Assembly: GCF_008123515.1 (NCBI RefSeq)
Contig: NZ_VSSR01000019.1
Location: forward strand, 1 to 64,000
DNA: 64,000 nt
Reading direction: 5' to 3'
Origin: Bradyrhizobium cytisi
Lineage (GTDB): Bacteria > Pseudomonadota > Alphaproteobacteria > Rhizobiales > Xanthobacteraceae
The position numbers and the translations under genes were made by a program. Numbering within the stretch: position 1 is the first letter of the stretch; the number at the start of each line of letters is the position of its first letter. Of the stretch, positions 21,921-30,354 are shown piece by piece. The notes under the pieces are model-generated. The model searched no databases. It saw only the letters and a list, made by a program, of their open reading frames with translations, and was not told the DNA's origin.

Positions 21921-21936
21921 ATGCACTTTGCTTCAT
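21921..21936. promoter_or_regulatory. Candidate BoxR operator 2
   Basis: ATGCAC-TTTG-CTTCAT matches the same 6-4-6 pattern with two mismatches in the right arm, and shares ACATGCACTTTG with the site before the Liv operon at 33837. The 52-base spacing to operator 1 would put both on the same face of the helix. Confidence 0.5.
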
Positions 21937-21974
21937 CCGAGTGTCCGAGGCGCAGGTAGGCCGCCCTATACGCG

Positions 21975-22784
21975 TCATGCGGCTTGGAGACCTCGGTCGT
22001 CCCGCAGGGCGGCCTTCGCAAATTGCTCGATTGCGTCAAGCGTTGGCACGGGCGCTTCACGCTGAGGGGAATGCCCCGCGCCTGGAACGATCGTCAGATC
22101 GACCGGGCAATAGCATTCCTCCTGCGCGATCTCGGCCTGACGCAGTGTTCCGTATTGGTCGTCCACCCCTTGAAGGACCAGCACCGGAACGCGGATGTAG
22201 GCCAGATACTCCGAGATGTCCCAATCGCGGAATTTCGGATCGAGCCAGGCGCCGTTCCAGCCGTAGAAGGCATTGTCGACGTCTCCGTGCCAGCGCGCGA
22301 GCTTTGCCTTGAGATCGGTGGTTTCGTACGTCGTCTTGATCGCGGCGATCGACTCCACCGAGATGTCCTCGACGATGAAATGCGGCGCGATCAGCGCGAT
22401 GCCTTGCAGGCGATGATCCTGATGCGCGCCGGCATAGATCGCCGCGATCGAGCCGCCGTCGGAATGGCCGAGCAAGAGGCCACGCTTGAAGGGAATGGCA
22501 TCGAGCACCTTCGGCAGCACGTCGAGCGCCTCGCGTTGCATGTAGTCGAGCGGCCGCGGCAGCGCGACCTTACTCGACTGGCCATAGCCCGCCCGTGAAT
22601 AGGCGAAGATGCCGGCGCCGGTCGCTTGCTGGAGCTTTTCCGGAAAGTCATTCCACAGGCCGACGGAGCCGAGGCCTTCGTGCAGCATGACGATCGTCGG
22701 CGCATCGGCGCGTTGCGGCGCGAGCCATTTGTATTCGAGACGGGCCGCGCCGATGCTGAGAAAGCCGGTGGGGGCGAGAGTCAT
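21975..22784 (-). CDS. Alpha/beta-hydrolase of the box cluster
   Basis: The 269-residue protein is an alpha/beta-hydrolase with the nucleophile elbow GHSDGG at about residue 108, HEGLGSVGLW as oxyanion segment, an acid region VLQGVDDQYG and catalytic His in GAGHSPQ. Such genes are common in box clusters, where they may act as CoA-thioesterases or lactonases on pathway intermediates; the exact substrate is not established here. It lies between benzoate-CoA ligase and boxC on the same strand, with a palindromic repeat upstream. Confidence 0.82.
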   Translation of the reverse strand: MTLAPTGFLSIGAARLEYKWLAPQRADAPTIVMLHEGLGSVGLWNDFPEKLQQATGAGIFAYSRAGYGQSSKVALPRPLDYMQREALDVLPKVLDAIPFKRGLLLGHSDGGSIAAIYAGAHQDHRLQGIALIAPHFIVEDISVESIAAIKTTYETTDLKAKLARWHGDVDNAFYGWNGAWLDPKFRDWDISEYLAYIRVPVLVLQGVDDQYGTLRQAEIAQEECYCPVDLTIVPGAGHSPQREAPVPTLDAIEQFAKAALRDDRGLQAA

Positions 22785-22807
22785 TTCTTCGTCCGTCCTT
22801 CTCCGTC

Positions 22808-22892
22808 GTCATGCCCGGGCTTGACCCGGGCATCCACGTCTTTCCTCAATCGCGGTCGCGCGTGGATGGCCGGGACAAGCCCGGCCATGACG
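22808..22892. repeat. Palindromic intergenic repeat (family B)
   Basis: Arms at 22808-22838 and 22861-22891 are nearly perfect complements (GTCATGCCCGGGCTTG and CAAGCCCGGCCATGAC at the ends, ATCCACG/CGTGGAT inside). It separates the ligase and hydrolase genes. Confidence 0.75.
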
Positions 22893-22900
22893 GCTTGTTG

Positions 22901-24442
22901 CTAATTCGCGCCGTCGCGCAGCTTGAATCGCTGGATCTTTCCCGTCGCCGTCTTCGGCAGCGAGTCCACCACGTCGATCCAGCGTGGATATTTCCACGGG
23001 CCGATCTTCTGCTTGACGTGATCCTTCAGCATCTCCTGCAAGTCCGTCGTCTTCACGCCCGGACGCAGCACGACGAAGGCCTTTGGCTTCAGCAGGCCCT
23101 CCGGATCGGCCTCGGGCACGACGGCGGCTTCCAGCACCGCCGGATGCGTGATCAGCGCGCTCTCGACCTCGAACGGCGAGACCCAGATGCCGGAGACCTT
23201 GAACATGTCGTCGGCGCGGCCGCAGAAGGTGTAACGGCCTTCGGCATCCCTGACGTATTTGTCGCCGGTGCGGGTCCAGGGGCCTTCAAAGGTGCGACGG
23301 CTCTTGTGGCGCTGGTTCCAGTAGCCCTCGCCGGCCGAGGGCGCATCGACCAGTAGTTCACCGACCTCGCCGTCGGCGACGTCCTGCCCGGCCTCGTTGA
23401 CGAGCCGCACCGCATAGCCCGGTACCGGCTTGCCGGACGAGCCGTATTTGATATCGCCGGGCGCGTTCGAAAGGAAGATGTGCAAGAGCTCGGTCGAGCC
23501 GACGCCGTCGAGGATGTCGACGCCGAAGCGCGACTTCCAACTGTTTCCGACGGATTCCGGCAGCGCCTCGCCGGCCGAGGTGCAGATGCGCAAGCTCTTG
23601 CCGCCGCGCTCGCTTTTCATCGCTTCGTCGTTGAGCATCGCCGCGAACAATGTCGGCACGCCGTAGAAGATCGACGGATTGTATCTGTTCATCAGATCGA
23701 ACATCCGCGCGGGTGTCGGCCGCTCGCTGTTCAGGATCGTGGTGGCGCCGACCGACATCGGGAAGGTCAGCGCATTTCCGAGGCCATAGGCGAAGAACAG
23801 TTTTGCGGCGGAGAGGCCGACGTCGTTCTCACGAATGCCGAGCACCTTGCTCGCGTAAGTGTCGGCGGTGGCCTGCAAGTTCGAATGCAGATGCCGCACG
23901 CCCTTGGGCATGCCGGTCGAGCCGGACGAATAGAGCCAGAATGCCGGCTCGTCCGGATGCGTGGCAACCGTGGGGAACTGATCGTTCTCATCAGCGATCT
24001 CTTCGGCGAGCTGCTTGTGGCCATTCTGCTTGGCGCCGGAGACCACGACATGCTCGAGATCCGGCATGCGGCCGACCACGTCCTTGATGACGGGATAGAG
24101 CGCTTCCGAGACGAACAGCACGCGGGCGCGGCAGTCGGCGAGGATATAGGCGTATTGGTCCGCGGTGAGCAGCGTGTTGAGCGGCACCGGCACGATGCCG
24201 GCGCGGATCGCGCCCAAGAACACGATCGGGAAGTCGACCGTATCCAGCATGATCATCGCCACGCGCTCTTCGCGGCGGACGCCGAGCCGGCGCAGCATGT
24301 TGGCGGCGCGGCGGGTCTCGCGCTGGAGCTCGCCATAGGTCAGCCGCGAGACGGTGTCGTCGAAGACGATCTTGTTGCCCCGGCCTTCCTCGACGTTACG
24401 GTCGAGCAGCCAGGTCACCGCGTTGTAGGATCCCTCGCTCAC
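22901..24442 (-). CDS. bclA: Benzoate-CoA ligase
   Basis: This AMP-forming enzyme activates benzoate to benzoyl-CoA, the entry step of the box pathway. The 513-residue protein has the P-loop YSSGSTGMPKG, the DGVGSTELLHIF aryl-acid region, the hinge GRADDMFKVSGIWVSPFEVE and the catalytic C-terminal lysine in ATGKIQRFK (about 502). The match to benzoate-CoA ligases (BadA/BclA) is high, though a 2-aminobenzoate or hydroxybenzoate preference cannot be ruled out. It diverges from boxR across a 154-base regulatory region. Confidence 0.93.
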   Translation of the reverse strand: MSEGSYNAVTWLLDRNVEEGRGNKIVFDDTVSRLTYGELQRETRRAANMLRRLGVRREERVAMIMLDTVDFPIVFLGAIRAGIVPVPLNTLLTADQYAYILADCRARVLFVSEALYPVIKDVVGRMPDLEHVVVSGAKQNGHKQLAEEIADENDQFPTVATHPDEPAFWLYSSGSTGMPKGVRHLHSNLQATADTYASKVLGIRENDVGLSAAKLFFAYGLGNALTFPMSVGATTILNSERPTPARMFDLMNRYNPSIFYGVPTLFAAMLNDEAMKSERGGKSLRICTSAGEALPESVGNSWKSRFGVDILDGVGSTELLHIFLSNAPGDIKYGSSGKPVPGYAVRLVNEAGQDVADGEVGELLVDAPSAGEGYWNQRHKSRRTFEGPWTRTGDKYVRDAEGRYTFCGRADDMFKVSGIWVSPFEVESALITHPAVLEAAVVPEADPEGLLKPKAFVVLRPGVKTTDLQEMLKDHVKQKIGPWKYPRWIDVVDSLPKTATGKIQRFKLRDGAN

Positions 24443-24462
24443 GGTCGTCTCCCCCGAATTTA

Positions 24463-24519
24463 GAATTATAATTCATAGAAAGACACTGTGACGGCTTGCT
24501 GTCAATGCCAGCAGGCATT
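24463..24519. promoter_or_regulatory. Palindromes in the bclA-boxR divergent promoter
   Basis: Two perfect palindromes lie between the divergent genes: GAATTATAATTC at 24463-24474 and AATGCC-AGCA-GGCATT at 24504-24519. The second keeps the 6-4-6 layout seen before boxC, with a different arm sequence. They are candidate sites for BoxR or another regulator. Confidence 0.45.
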
Positions 24520-24540
24520 ATGTTTCATTAAAACGCGCCG

Positions 24541-24569
24541 CAAGACCTTCTTTAAACAAGACCTCCTTT
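24541..24569. repeat. Direct repeat close to boxR
   Basis: CAAGACCTTCTTT at 24541-24553 is repeated as CAAGACCTCCTTT at 24557-24569, a 16-base period, 28 bases before the boxR ATG. It may be a tandem regulator site or part of the boxR leader. Confidence 0.5.
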
Positions 24570-24596
24570 GAAGAAAGCATCCGCTAAAGAAGGCTC

Positions 24597-25505
24597 ATGA
24601 CCGATAGTCCCGACGCCGAATCCCGCTTTCTCGAACAGCTCGGCCAGCGCGTGCGCACCATGCGCGCGTTGCGCGGCATGTCGCGCAAAGTGCTCGCCAA
24701 GGTATCAGGAATTTCGGAGCGCTACATCGCGCAGCTCGAAAGCGGCAAGGGCAATGTCTCGATCGTGCTGCTGCGCCGCGTCTCCGACGCGATGGGCGCG
24801 CATCTGGAAGACCTGCTGCCCTCAGCCGATCCAACGCCGGACTGGCAGATGTTTCGCGATCTGCTGCGCAAGGCGACGCCGGCGCAGATCGCGCAGGCCA
24901 AAGATCTGCTCGCCGGCGGCACCGCCTCCGCGCCGCGGCGCGCGCCGTTCTGCGGCATCGCGCTGATCGGCCTGCGCGGCGCCGGCAAGTCTACGCTCGG
25001 GCGGATGCTGGCGAAAAAGATCGGCTGGAGCTTTGTCGAGCTCAACAAGGAGGTCGAGCAGCAGAACGGCCTCTCGGTCGCCGAGATCATCGCGCTCTAC
25101 GGCCAGGAAGGCTTTCGCCGCATGGAGCAGGCTGCGCTGCAACAGCTGCTCGCGCGCAACGAGCTGATGGTGCTGGCGACCGGCGGCGGCATCGTGTCCG
25201 AGCCGCTGACCTTCGACCAGATCCTGTCGTCGTTTTACACGATCTGGCTGAAGGCCGAGCCGGAAGAGCACATGGCCCGCGTCCGCCGCCAGGGCGATCT
25301 GCGCCCAATGGCGGATGATCGCTCTGCGATGGCGGAACTGCGCAATATCCTGCTCAGCCGCGAGCCGCTCTATGCGCGCGCAACGGCGGTGGTGGATACG
25401 GCGGGGCTGAGTGTCGATGCGGCGGCTGCAAGGCTGATCGATGCGGTGCGGCCGGTGCTGCAGAACGAAGCCCGCAGCTTCGGGCTGCGCAGCGTGGCGC
25501 TTTAG
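24597..25505 (+). CDS. boxR: BoxR benzoyl-CoA-responsive regulator
   Basis: BoxR represses box genes until benzoyl-CoA is present. The 302-residue protein joins an XRE-type helix-turn-helix (about residues 18-75) to a shikimate-kinase-like domain with P-loop GLRGAGKST at 125-133, the diagnostic BzdR/BoxR architecture. The kinase-like part is thought to sense benzoyl-CoA, not to phosphorylate shikimate. A good ribosome site, AAAGAAGG, precedes the ATG. It is followed after 15 bases by a truncated haemoglobin gene, likely cotranscribed. Confidence 0.94.
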   Translation: MTDSPDAESRFLEQLGQRVRTMRALRGMSRKVLAKVSGISERYIAQLESGKGNVSIVLLRRVSDAMGAHLEDLLPSADPTPDWQMFRDLLRKATPAQIAQAKDLLAGGTASAPRRAPFCGIALIGLRGAGKSTLGRMLAKKIGWSFVELNKEVEQQNGLSVAEIIALYGQEGFRRMEQAALQQLLARNELMVLATGGGIVSEPLTFDQILSSFYTIWLKAEPEEHMARVRRQGDLRPMADDRSAMAELRNILLSREPLYARATAVVDTAGLSVDAAAARLIDAVRPVLQNEARSFGLRSVAL

Positions 25506-25520
25506 GCCGGGACTTCAGGA

Positions 25521-25916
25521 ATGACCGACAGCGACGTCACCACCTCCATGTTCGAGCGGATCGGCGGCCGTGCCACGATCGACCTGTTGGTCGACCGCTT
25601 CTACGACCGCATGGATGCGCTACCGGAGGCAAAAATCATCCGCGCGATGCATGCGGACGATCTCGGCCTGATCAGGGACGTGCTGAAGCGCTATCTCACC
25701 GAATGGACCGGTGGCCCGAAGCTCTATTCTCCCGAGAAAGGCCATCCACGGCTGCCGCAACGGCACATCGGCTTTGCCATCGGCGACGCCGAGCGCGATG
25801 CGTGGCTGCTGTGCATGCGCGGCGCGATGGAGGAGACGGTCACTGACGCTGCCGTGCGGCAGGACCTCGACCGTGCATTGTCCGGTCTCGCCGACTGGAT
25901 GCGCAACCGGCCGTGA
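25521..25916 (+). CDS. Group II truncated haemoglobin
   Basis: The 131-residue protein is a 2-on-2 globin of the TrHbO type. It has YLTEWTGGPKLYSPEKGHPRLPQRH with the proximal haem histidine at about H82, and ERDAWLLCM with the conserved Trp G8 near 95. These globins bind oxygen or nitric oxide with high affinity. It lies 15 bases after boxR on the same strand, which suggests a role in oxygen supply or protection for the oxygen-dependent BoxB step; that link is inference. Confidence 0.92.
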   Translation: MTDSDVTTSMFERIGGRATIDLLVDRFYDRMDALPEAKIIRAMHADDLGLIRDVLKRYLTEWTGGPKLYSPEKGHPRLPQRHIGFAIGDAERDAWLLCMRGAMEETVTDAAVRQDLDRALSGLADWMRNRP

Positions 25917-25992
25917 GCGCGTCGATCAAGGCCGACGTGCAGCGTCCTCGGGTATCGCTTCGCCGACCCGGCCTGCAAGTCATCAGACGCCG

Positions 25993-26325
25993 CTAGACCG
26001 ACCAGTAATTCGGATGCGGATAGGGCCGCGAGCGGTCGCCCCAATCGAACTCGTCGCCGTCGAACTCACATGGGCCGCTGCTGAACTCGTCCATGGTAAG
26101 CTCGACCTGGAACGCCTGACGTGTTCGATCGTATTTCAGCGCGCTCCACTGCAGAGGATAGTGGTGGTGGGTACTGAGCAGCCCGCCGGTCTTGATCACG
26201 GCATAGGCGACTGTTCCGCTCACCTTGTCGAGCATCAATCGCTCGATCGTGCCGAGCTTAGTGCCGTCGCGCCCGTAGACGGCGACGTGCTCCACCCGAT
26301 CACTGGGAACCATGGTGTGTTGCAT
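25993..26325 (-). CDS. PRC-barrel domain protein
   Basis: The 110-residue protein has a PRC-barrel-like beta domain in its first 65 residues (VEHVAVYGRDGTKLGTIERLMLDK, then a strand-rich part ending HHHYPLQW), and an acidic tail rich in Asp and Trp (CEFDGDEFDWGDRSRPYPHPNYW). PRC-barrel proteins serve in RNA processing, photosynthetic reaction centres or envelope stress; none of these can be assigned here. The frame extends upstream, but the ATG at 26325 gives the natural domain start. It lies between the haemoglobin and the IclR gene with no clear partner. Confidence 0.75.
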   Translation of the reverse strand: MQHTMVPSDRVEHVAVYGRDGTKLGTIERLMLDKVSGTVAYAVIKTGGLLSTHHHYPLQWSALKYDRTRQAFQVELTMDEFSSGPCEFDGDEFDWGDRSRPYPHPNYWSV

Positions 26326-26374
26326 GGCATGCTCCCTGGTTTGTGTGGAGCAGATTATAGCTCCGTGGTTGAGG

Positions 26375-27160
26375 CTACAGCAATTGCGAGCGCACTGCTT
26401 CGGCGCCCTCTCGCAGCAGCGGCAAGAAGCGGCCGAGCAGCTCCTGCGCCGGCACGCGATCGACATGGGCGCCCATGTTGATGGCGGCGACGATCGCGCC
26501 GTCATAGCGGCGGACCGGAACCGAGATCGAGCGGAAATGCGGCTCGGCTTCGCGGTCGACCAGTGAATAGCCCTGTGCGCGATCGGCGGCGATCCGCCCG
26601 AGCAGCGTCTTGGGATCGGTCACCGTCTGCGGCGTCAGCGCCTCGCGCTTCGCCGCCTTCAGGCGCGCGAGACAATCCGCGTCGTCGAGCTGGCCGAGCA
26701 TGGCGCGGCCAACCGAGGTGCAAAACGCCGGCAGCCGATACCCGATCTCCAATCCGCCGGAGAACATCCGCGCCGGGCTGCTGCGCGCGATGAACACGAC
26801 GTCGTCACCATCGAGCACCGCGAGCGAGGAGATTTCGTTGGCCGCGGTGGCGACGCGATCGAGCACGGGCTGCAGCACCGTGACGAGCTGGTTGGAGCGC
26901 AGATAGGACGCCGCCAGCGTCAGCACATGCGGCGTCAGCGAGAACAGTTTTCCGTCGCCACTGACAAAGCCGCCGCGCTGGAGCGTGAATAGCATGCGCC
27001 GCGCGGTGGCGCGCGGCAGCTCGGCGGCGCGGGCGAGATCGCTCAGGGTCATCGGGCCCGAGTTGGTGCCGAAGCATTGCAACAGGCGCAGGCCGCGATC
27101 GAGCGCTTCGACGAAATCCGTCGCGCGCTCGTCGATCTCGCTTCGTTTCAGCTTGGGCAT
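26375..27160 (-). CDS. IclR-family regulator (PcaR/PobR-like)
   Basis: The protein (261 residues from the chosen start) has an N-terminal winged helix (about 15-80, TLSDLARAAELPRATARRMLFTLQRGGFV) and a C-terminal effector domain ending in INMGAHVDRVP. The sequence resembles the PcaR/PobR/CatR branch that controls aromatic catabolism. It diverges from the Rieske oxygenase gene across 112 bases containing a TTCGCC-N13-GGCGAA palindrome, so it likely controls that operon. A start at 27214 would add 18 residues; family comparison favours 27160 (MPKLKRSEID). Confidence 0.87.
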   Translation of the reverse strand: MPKLKRSEIDERATDFVEALDRGLRLLQCFGTNSGPMTLSDLARAAELPRATARRMLFTLQRGGFVSGDGKLFSLTPHVLTLAASYLRSNQLVTVLQPVLDRVATAANEISSLAVLDGDDVVFIARSSPARMFSGGLEIGYRLPAFCTSVGRAMLGQLDDADCLARLKAAKREALTPQTVTDPKTLLGRIAADRAQGYSLVDREAEPHFRSISVPVRRYDGAIVAAINMGAHVDRVPAQELLGRFLPLLREGAEAVRSQLL

Positions 27161-27216
27161 GGGGTGGGGAATGTCCTGCAAAATAGTGCTTGCTGCCGAT
27201 CCAAGGCATGTCATAA

Positions 27217-27241
27217 TTCGCCCATTCGTTCAATAGGCGAA
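27217..27241. promoter_or_regulatory. Candidate IclR operator
   Basis: TTCGCC (27217-27222) and GGCGAA (27236-27241) form an inverted repeat with a 13-base spacer between the divergent IclR and Rieske genes, 31 bases before the Rieske start. The place fits a regulator that controls both directions. Confidence 0.5.
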
Positions 27242-27272
27242 CAGACGCCATTCCACTAAGGATGCACTCGCC

Positions 27273-28631
27273 ATGATGAGCCAGGAGCAGAACGACCTGA
27301 TCACCCGCACCGGACCGAACGACCCGTGCGGAAAGCTGATGCGGAGCTACTGGCAGCCGGCCGCGCTGGTCGACGAGCTCGAGGGCGAGCGGCCGATCCG
27401 GCCCGTCAGGCTGCTCGGCGAGAACCTGGTGCTGTTTCGCGACGAGACGGGACGCTATGGACTGATCGATCGTCATTGCGCCCATCGCGGTGCCGACCTT
27501 GCCTTCGGGCGGCTCGAGCATGGCGGCCTGCGCTGCGCCTTCCACGGCTGGCTGTTCGAGGCCACCGGCCAATGCATCGAAACGCCGGCCGAGCCGAAGG
27601 ATTCAAAACTCTGCCAGAACATCCGGCAGCGCTCCTATCCCGTGGTGGAGAAGAGCGGCATCCTCTGGGCCTACCTCGGCGAGGGTGAACCGCCGGCATT
27701 TCCCGAGATCGACTGCTTTGTCGCACCTGGCACGCACACGTTTGCGTTCAAGGGCCACATGGCCTGCAACTGGCTGCAGGCACTCGAGGTCGGCATCGAT
27801 CCTGCGCACGCCTCCTATCTGCATCGCTTCTTCGAGGACGAGGACACGTCCACCGCTTACGGCAAGCAGTTTCGCGGCGCGTCGGCCGGCTCGGATCTGC
27901 CGATGACAAAGATCCTGCGCGAATACGACCGCCCGATCATCAATGTCGAGCACACCGAGTATGGGCTCCGGCTGATCGCGCTGCGCGAGATCGACGAGGA
28001 GCGGACGCATGTGCGCGTCACCAACCAGCTGTTCCCGCATGGCTTCGTCATCCCCATGAGCACGGAGATGACGATCACGCAGTGGCACGTGCCGATCGAC
28101 GACGAGAACTGCTACTGGTACGCGATCTTCACCAGCTACTCGAACTCGGTCGACAAGAAAAAAATGCGCGACCAGCGGCTCGAGCTGTACGAGCTGCCCG
28201 ACTACAAGTCGCGCAAGAACCGCAGCAACGACTACGGCTTCGATCCGCACGAGCAGCAGACCGCGACCTATACCGGCATGGGCAACGACATCAACGTCCA
28301 CGACCAATGGGCGGTGGAATCGATGGGCGCGATCCAGGATCGCACCAGGGAGCATCTCGGCTCGAGCGACAAGGCGATCGTGCAGTATCGCCGCCTGCTG
28401 CGGCAGGAGATCGAGAAGGTCGGCGGCGGCGAGAAGCCGATGCTGTTCCTCGACGAGGCCAATGCGCGCTCCATTCAGGGCCCGGCGACCATGGACGGCA
28501 TCGGCCCGACGCGCGGCTGGGAGACCTACTGGATGGAAGTCGACGTCAAGCGCCGCCGCGGCGCGCCGTGGACCGCGCCGGTGCCGAAGGAGATCGCGGA
28601 GAACGTGCATCGGCTGACGGCGGCGGAGTGA
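27273..28631 (+). CDS. Rieske aromatic-ring oxygenase, phthalate dioxygenase type
   Basis: The 452-residue protein is an oxygenase alpha subunit of the phthalate 4,5-dioxygenase/3-chlorobenzoate dioxygenase-like group. It has the Rieske cluster CAH (C69, H71) and CAFH (C88, H91) and the mononuclear iron motif D176-P-A-H179-x4-H184. This group works without a beta subunit and uses a separate FMN/ferredoxin reductase, which is not in the window. The next gene is a glutamine-synthetase-like enzyme on the same strand, which raises the idea of gamma-glutamylated aromatic amine substrates. ATG codons at 27273 and 27276 are both possible. Confidence 0.9.
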   Translation: MMSQEQNDLITRTGPNDPCGKLMRSYWQPAALVDELEGERPIRPVRLLGENLVLFRDETGRYGLIDRHCAHRGADLAFGRLEHGGLRCAFHGWLFEATGQCIETPAEPKDSKLCQNIRQRSYPVVEKSGILWAYLGEGEPPAFPEIDCFVAPGTHTFAFKGHMACNWLQALEVGIDPAHASYLHRFFEDEDTSTAYGKQFRGASAGSDLPMTKILREYDRPIINVEHTEYGLRLIALREIDEERTHVRVTNQLFPHGFVIPMSTEMTITQWHVPIDDENCYWYAIFTSYSNSVDKKKMRDQRLELYELPDYKSRKNRSNDYGFDPHEQQTATYTGMGNDINVHDQWAVESMGAIQDRTREHLGSSDKAIVQYRRLLRQEIEKVGGGEKPMLFLDEANARSIQGPATMDGIGPTRGWETYWMEVDVKRRRGAPWTAPVPKEIAENVHRLTAAE

Positions 28632-28650
28632 GGCCGATGCAAATCTCTCC

Positions 28651-28735
28651 TCCGTCATTGCGAGCGCAGCGAAGCAATCCAGACTGTCTCCGCGGAGGGA
28701 TTCTGGATTGCTTCGCTGCGCTCGCAATGACGGAG
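28651..28735. repeat. Perfect inverted repeat (family C)
   Basis: Arms of 33 bases at 28651-28683 and 28702-28734 are exact complements, beginning TCCGTCATTGCGAGCG. A near copy with reversed neighbours lies at 30260-30339, so the two flank the glutamine-synthetase-like gene. Confidence 0.9.
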
Positions 28736-28789
28736 AATGTGGCGGGCGTCCTGCACCCGTCGGACATCGGTTACTGAGGAGCAACCATA

Positions 28790-30226
28790 GTGACTTTCGT
28801 CGCGCGTCATGCGCTGTGGTCGGATGAGCAGACGGACGCCGCGACGCGCATGCGCCGCATCGTCGAGGACAAGAACCTCGAGGTCATCCGCCTCGCCTTC
28901 CCCGACCAGCACGGCATCTTGCGCGGCAAGACCATCATCGCCGCCGAGGCGATCGCCTCACTGGAGAGCGGCTGCGCCATCACCACCACCATGCTCGCCA
29001 AGGACACCTCGCACCGCACGGTGTTTCCGGTGTTCACGTCAGGCGGCGGCTTCGGCATGAAGGAGATGGAGGGCGCGGCCGACGTGCTGATGGTCGCCGA
29101 TCCCACCACCTTTCGCGTGCTGCCATGGGCGCCGGCGACGGGCTGGGTGTTGTGCGATCTCTATTTCAACGACGGCCGTCCGGTGCCGTTCGCGACGCGC
29201 GGGCTTTATCGCAAGGTGCTCGACGAGCTCGGCCGCCGCGGCCACGATTTCGTCGCCGGCCTCGAGGTCGAATTCCACATCTTCAGGCTCGACGACCCGC
29301 ACATGCGCCCGGAGGACGCGGGACAACCCGGCACGCCGCCGTCGGTGAGCCTGCTCTCTCACGGCTATCAATATCTCACCGAGCAGCGTTTCGATCAGAT
29401 GGAGCCGGTGCTGGAGATCCTGCGGCGCGACATCGTCGCGCTCGGGCTGCCTTTGCGCTCCGTCGAGGTCGAGTTCGGGCCGAGCCAGTGCGAATTCACC
29501 TTTGCGCCGAAGAAGGGCCTAGAGCCTGCCGACAACATGGTGCTGTTTCGCAGCGCCGTGAAGCAGATCGCGCGCCGGCACGGCTATCACGCCACCTTCA
29601 TGTGCCGGCCGAAACTGCCGAATTTGTTCGCGAGCGGCTGGCACCTGCACCAGTCGATCGTCTCGCGCACAGGCGGCGAGAACGTTTTCGTGGCCAAGGA
29701 CGGTAGCGAGCCCCTCAGCGCTTTCGGCCGCGCCTATCTCGCCGGGCTGCTCGATCACGCCCGTACGGCCACCGTGTTCACCACGCCCACCATCAACGGC
29801 TACAAGCGCTACCGCTCCTATTCGCTGGCGCCGGACCGCGCGATCTGGGGCCGTGACAATCGCGGCGTGATGATCCGCGTGCTCGGTGGCGCGGGCGATG
29901 CTGCCACGCGCCTGGAAAACCGCGTCGGCGAGCCCGCCGCCAATCCCTATCTCTATATGGCGGCCCAGATCCTCTCGGGTCTCGACGGCGTCGATCGCAA
30001 GCTCGATCCCGGTCCCTCGGCCGACACGCCCTACGAGACCAAAGCGCCGTTCTTGCCGAAGAGCCTGCGCGATGCCGTCTCTGCGCTGAAGGACGATCCG
30101 TTCTTTCGCGAAAAATTCGGTGCGGAGTTCATCGACTACTACACCCACATCAAAAATGCCGAGATCGACCGCTTCCTCGCGGAGGTGACCGACTGGGAGC
30201 AACGCGAATATTTCGAGATGTTTTGA
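28790..30226 (+). CDS. Glutamine synthetase-like gamma-glutamyl ligase
   Basis: The 478-residue protein belongs to the glutamine synthetase superfamily, with GLEVEFHIF and EVEFGPSQCEFTF metal/glutamate-site segments, a WHLHQS histidine motif and NRVGEPAANPYLYMAA near the end. Its sequence is unlike housekeeping GlnA and nearer the PuuA/gamma-glutamylamide-synthase branch, which joins glutamate to amines. It starts with GTG at 28790, preceded by GAGGAG. Lying after a Rieske oxygenase, it recalls aniline-type pathways (AtdA1/TdnQ) in which gamma-glutamylation precedes ring oxygenation; no AtdA2-like amidotransferase is seen. It could also serve polyamine breakdown. Confidence 0.85.
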   Translation: MTFVARHALWSDEQTDAATRMRRIVEDKNLEVIRLAFPDQHGILRGKTIIAAEAIASLESGCAITTTMLAKDTSHRTVFPVFTSGGGFGMKEMEGAADVLMVADPTTFRVLPWAPATGWVLCDLYFNDGRPVPFATRGLYRKVLDELGRRGHDFVAGLEVEFHIFRLDDPHMRPEDAGQPGTPPSVSLLSHGYQYLTEQRFDQMEPVLEILRRDIVALGLPLRSVEVEFGPSQCEFTFAPKKGLEPADNMVLFRSAVKQIARRHGYHATFMCRPKLPNLFASGWHLHQSIVSRTGGENVFVAKDGSEPLSAFGRAYLAGLLDHARTATVFTTPTINGYKRYRSYSLAPDRAIWGRDNRGVMIRVLGGAGDAATRLENRVGEPAANPYLYMAAQILSGLDGVDRKLDPGPSADTPYETKAPFLPKSLRDAVSALKDDPFFREKFGAEFIDYYTHIKNAEIDRFLAEVTDWEQREYFEMF

Positions 30227-30259
30227 TTTCGGCGATGGTGAGGGCGCAGCCCTCTCCTT

Positions 30260-30339
30260 CGTCATTGCGAGCGTAGCGAAGCATTCCAGGATCTTTCCGC
30301 GGAGGCAGTCTGGATTGCTTCGCTACGCTCGCAATGACG
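30260..30339. repeat. Inverted repeat (family C)
   Basis: Arms at 30260-30289 and 30310-30339 are complements with one mismatch, beginning CGTCATTGCGAGCGTAGCG. It is the second copy of the element at 28651-28735 and lies between convergent genes. Confidence 0.88.
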
Positions 30340-30354
30340 GGGAGAGAGGGGAAC

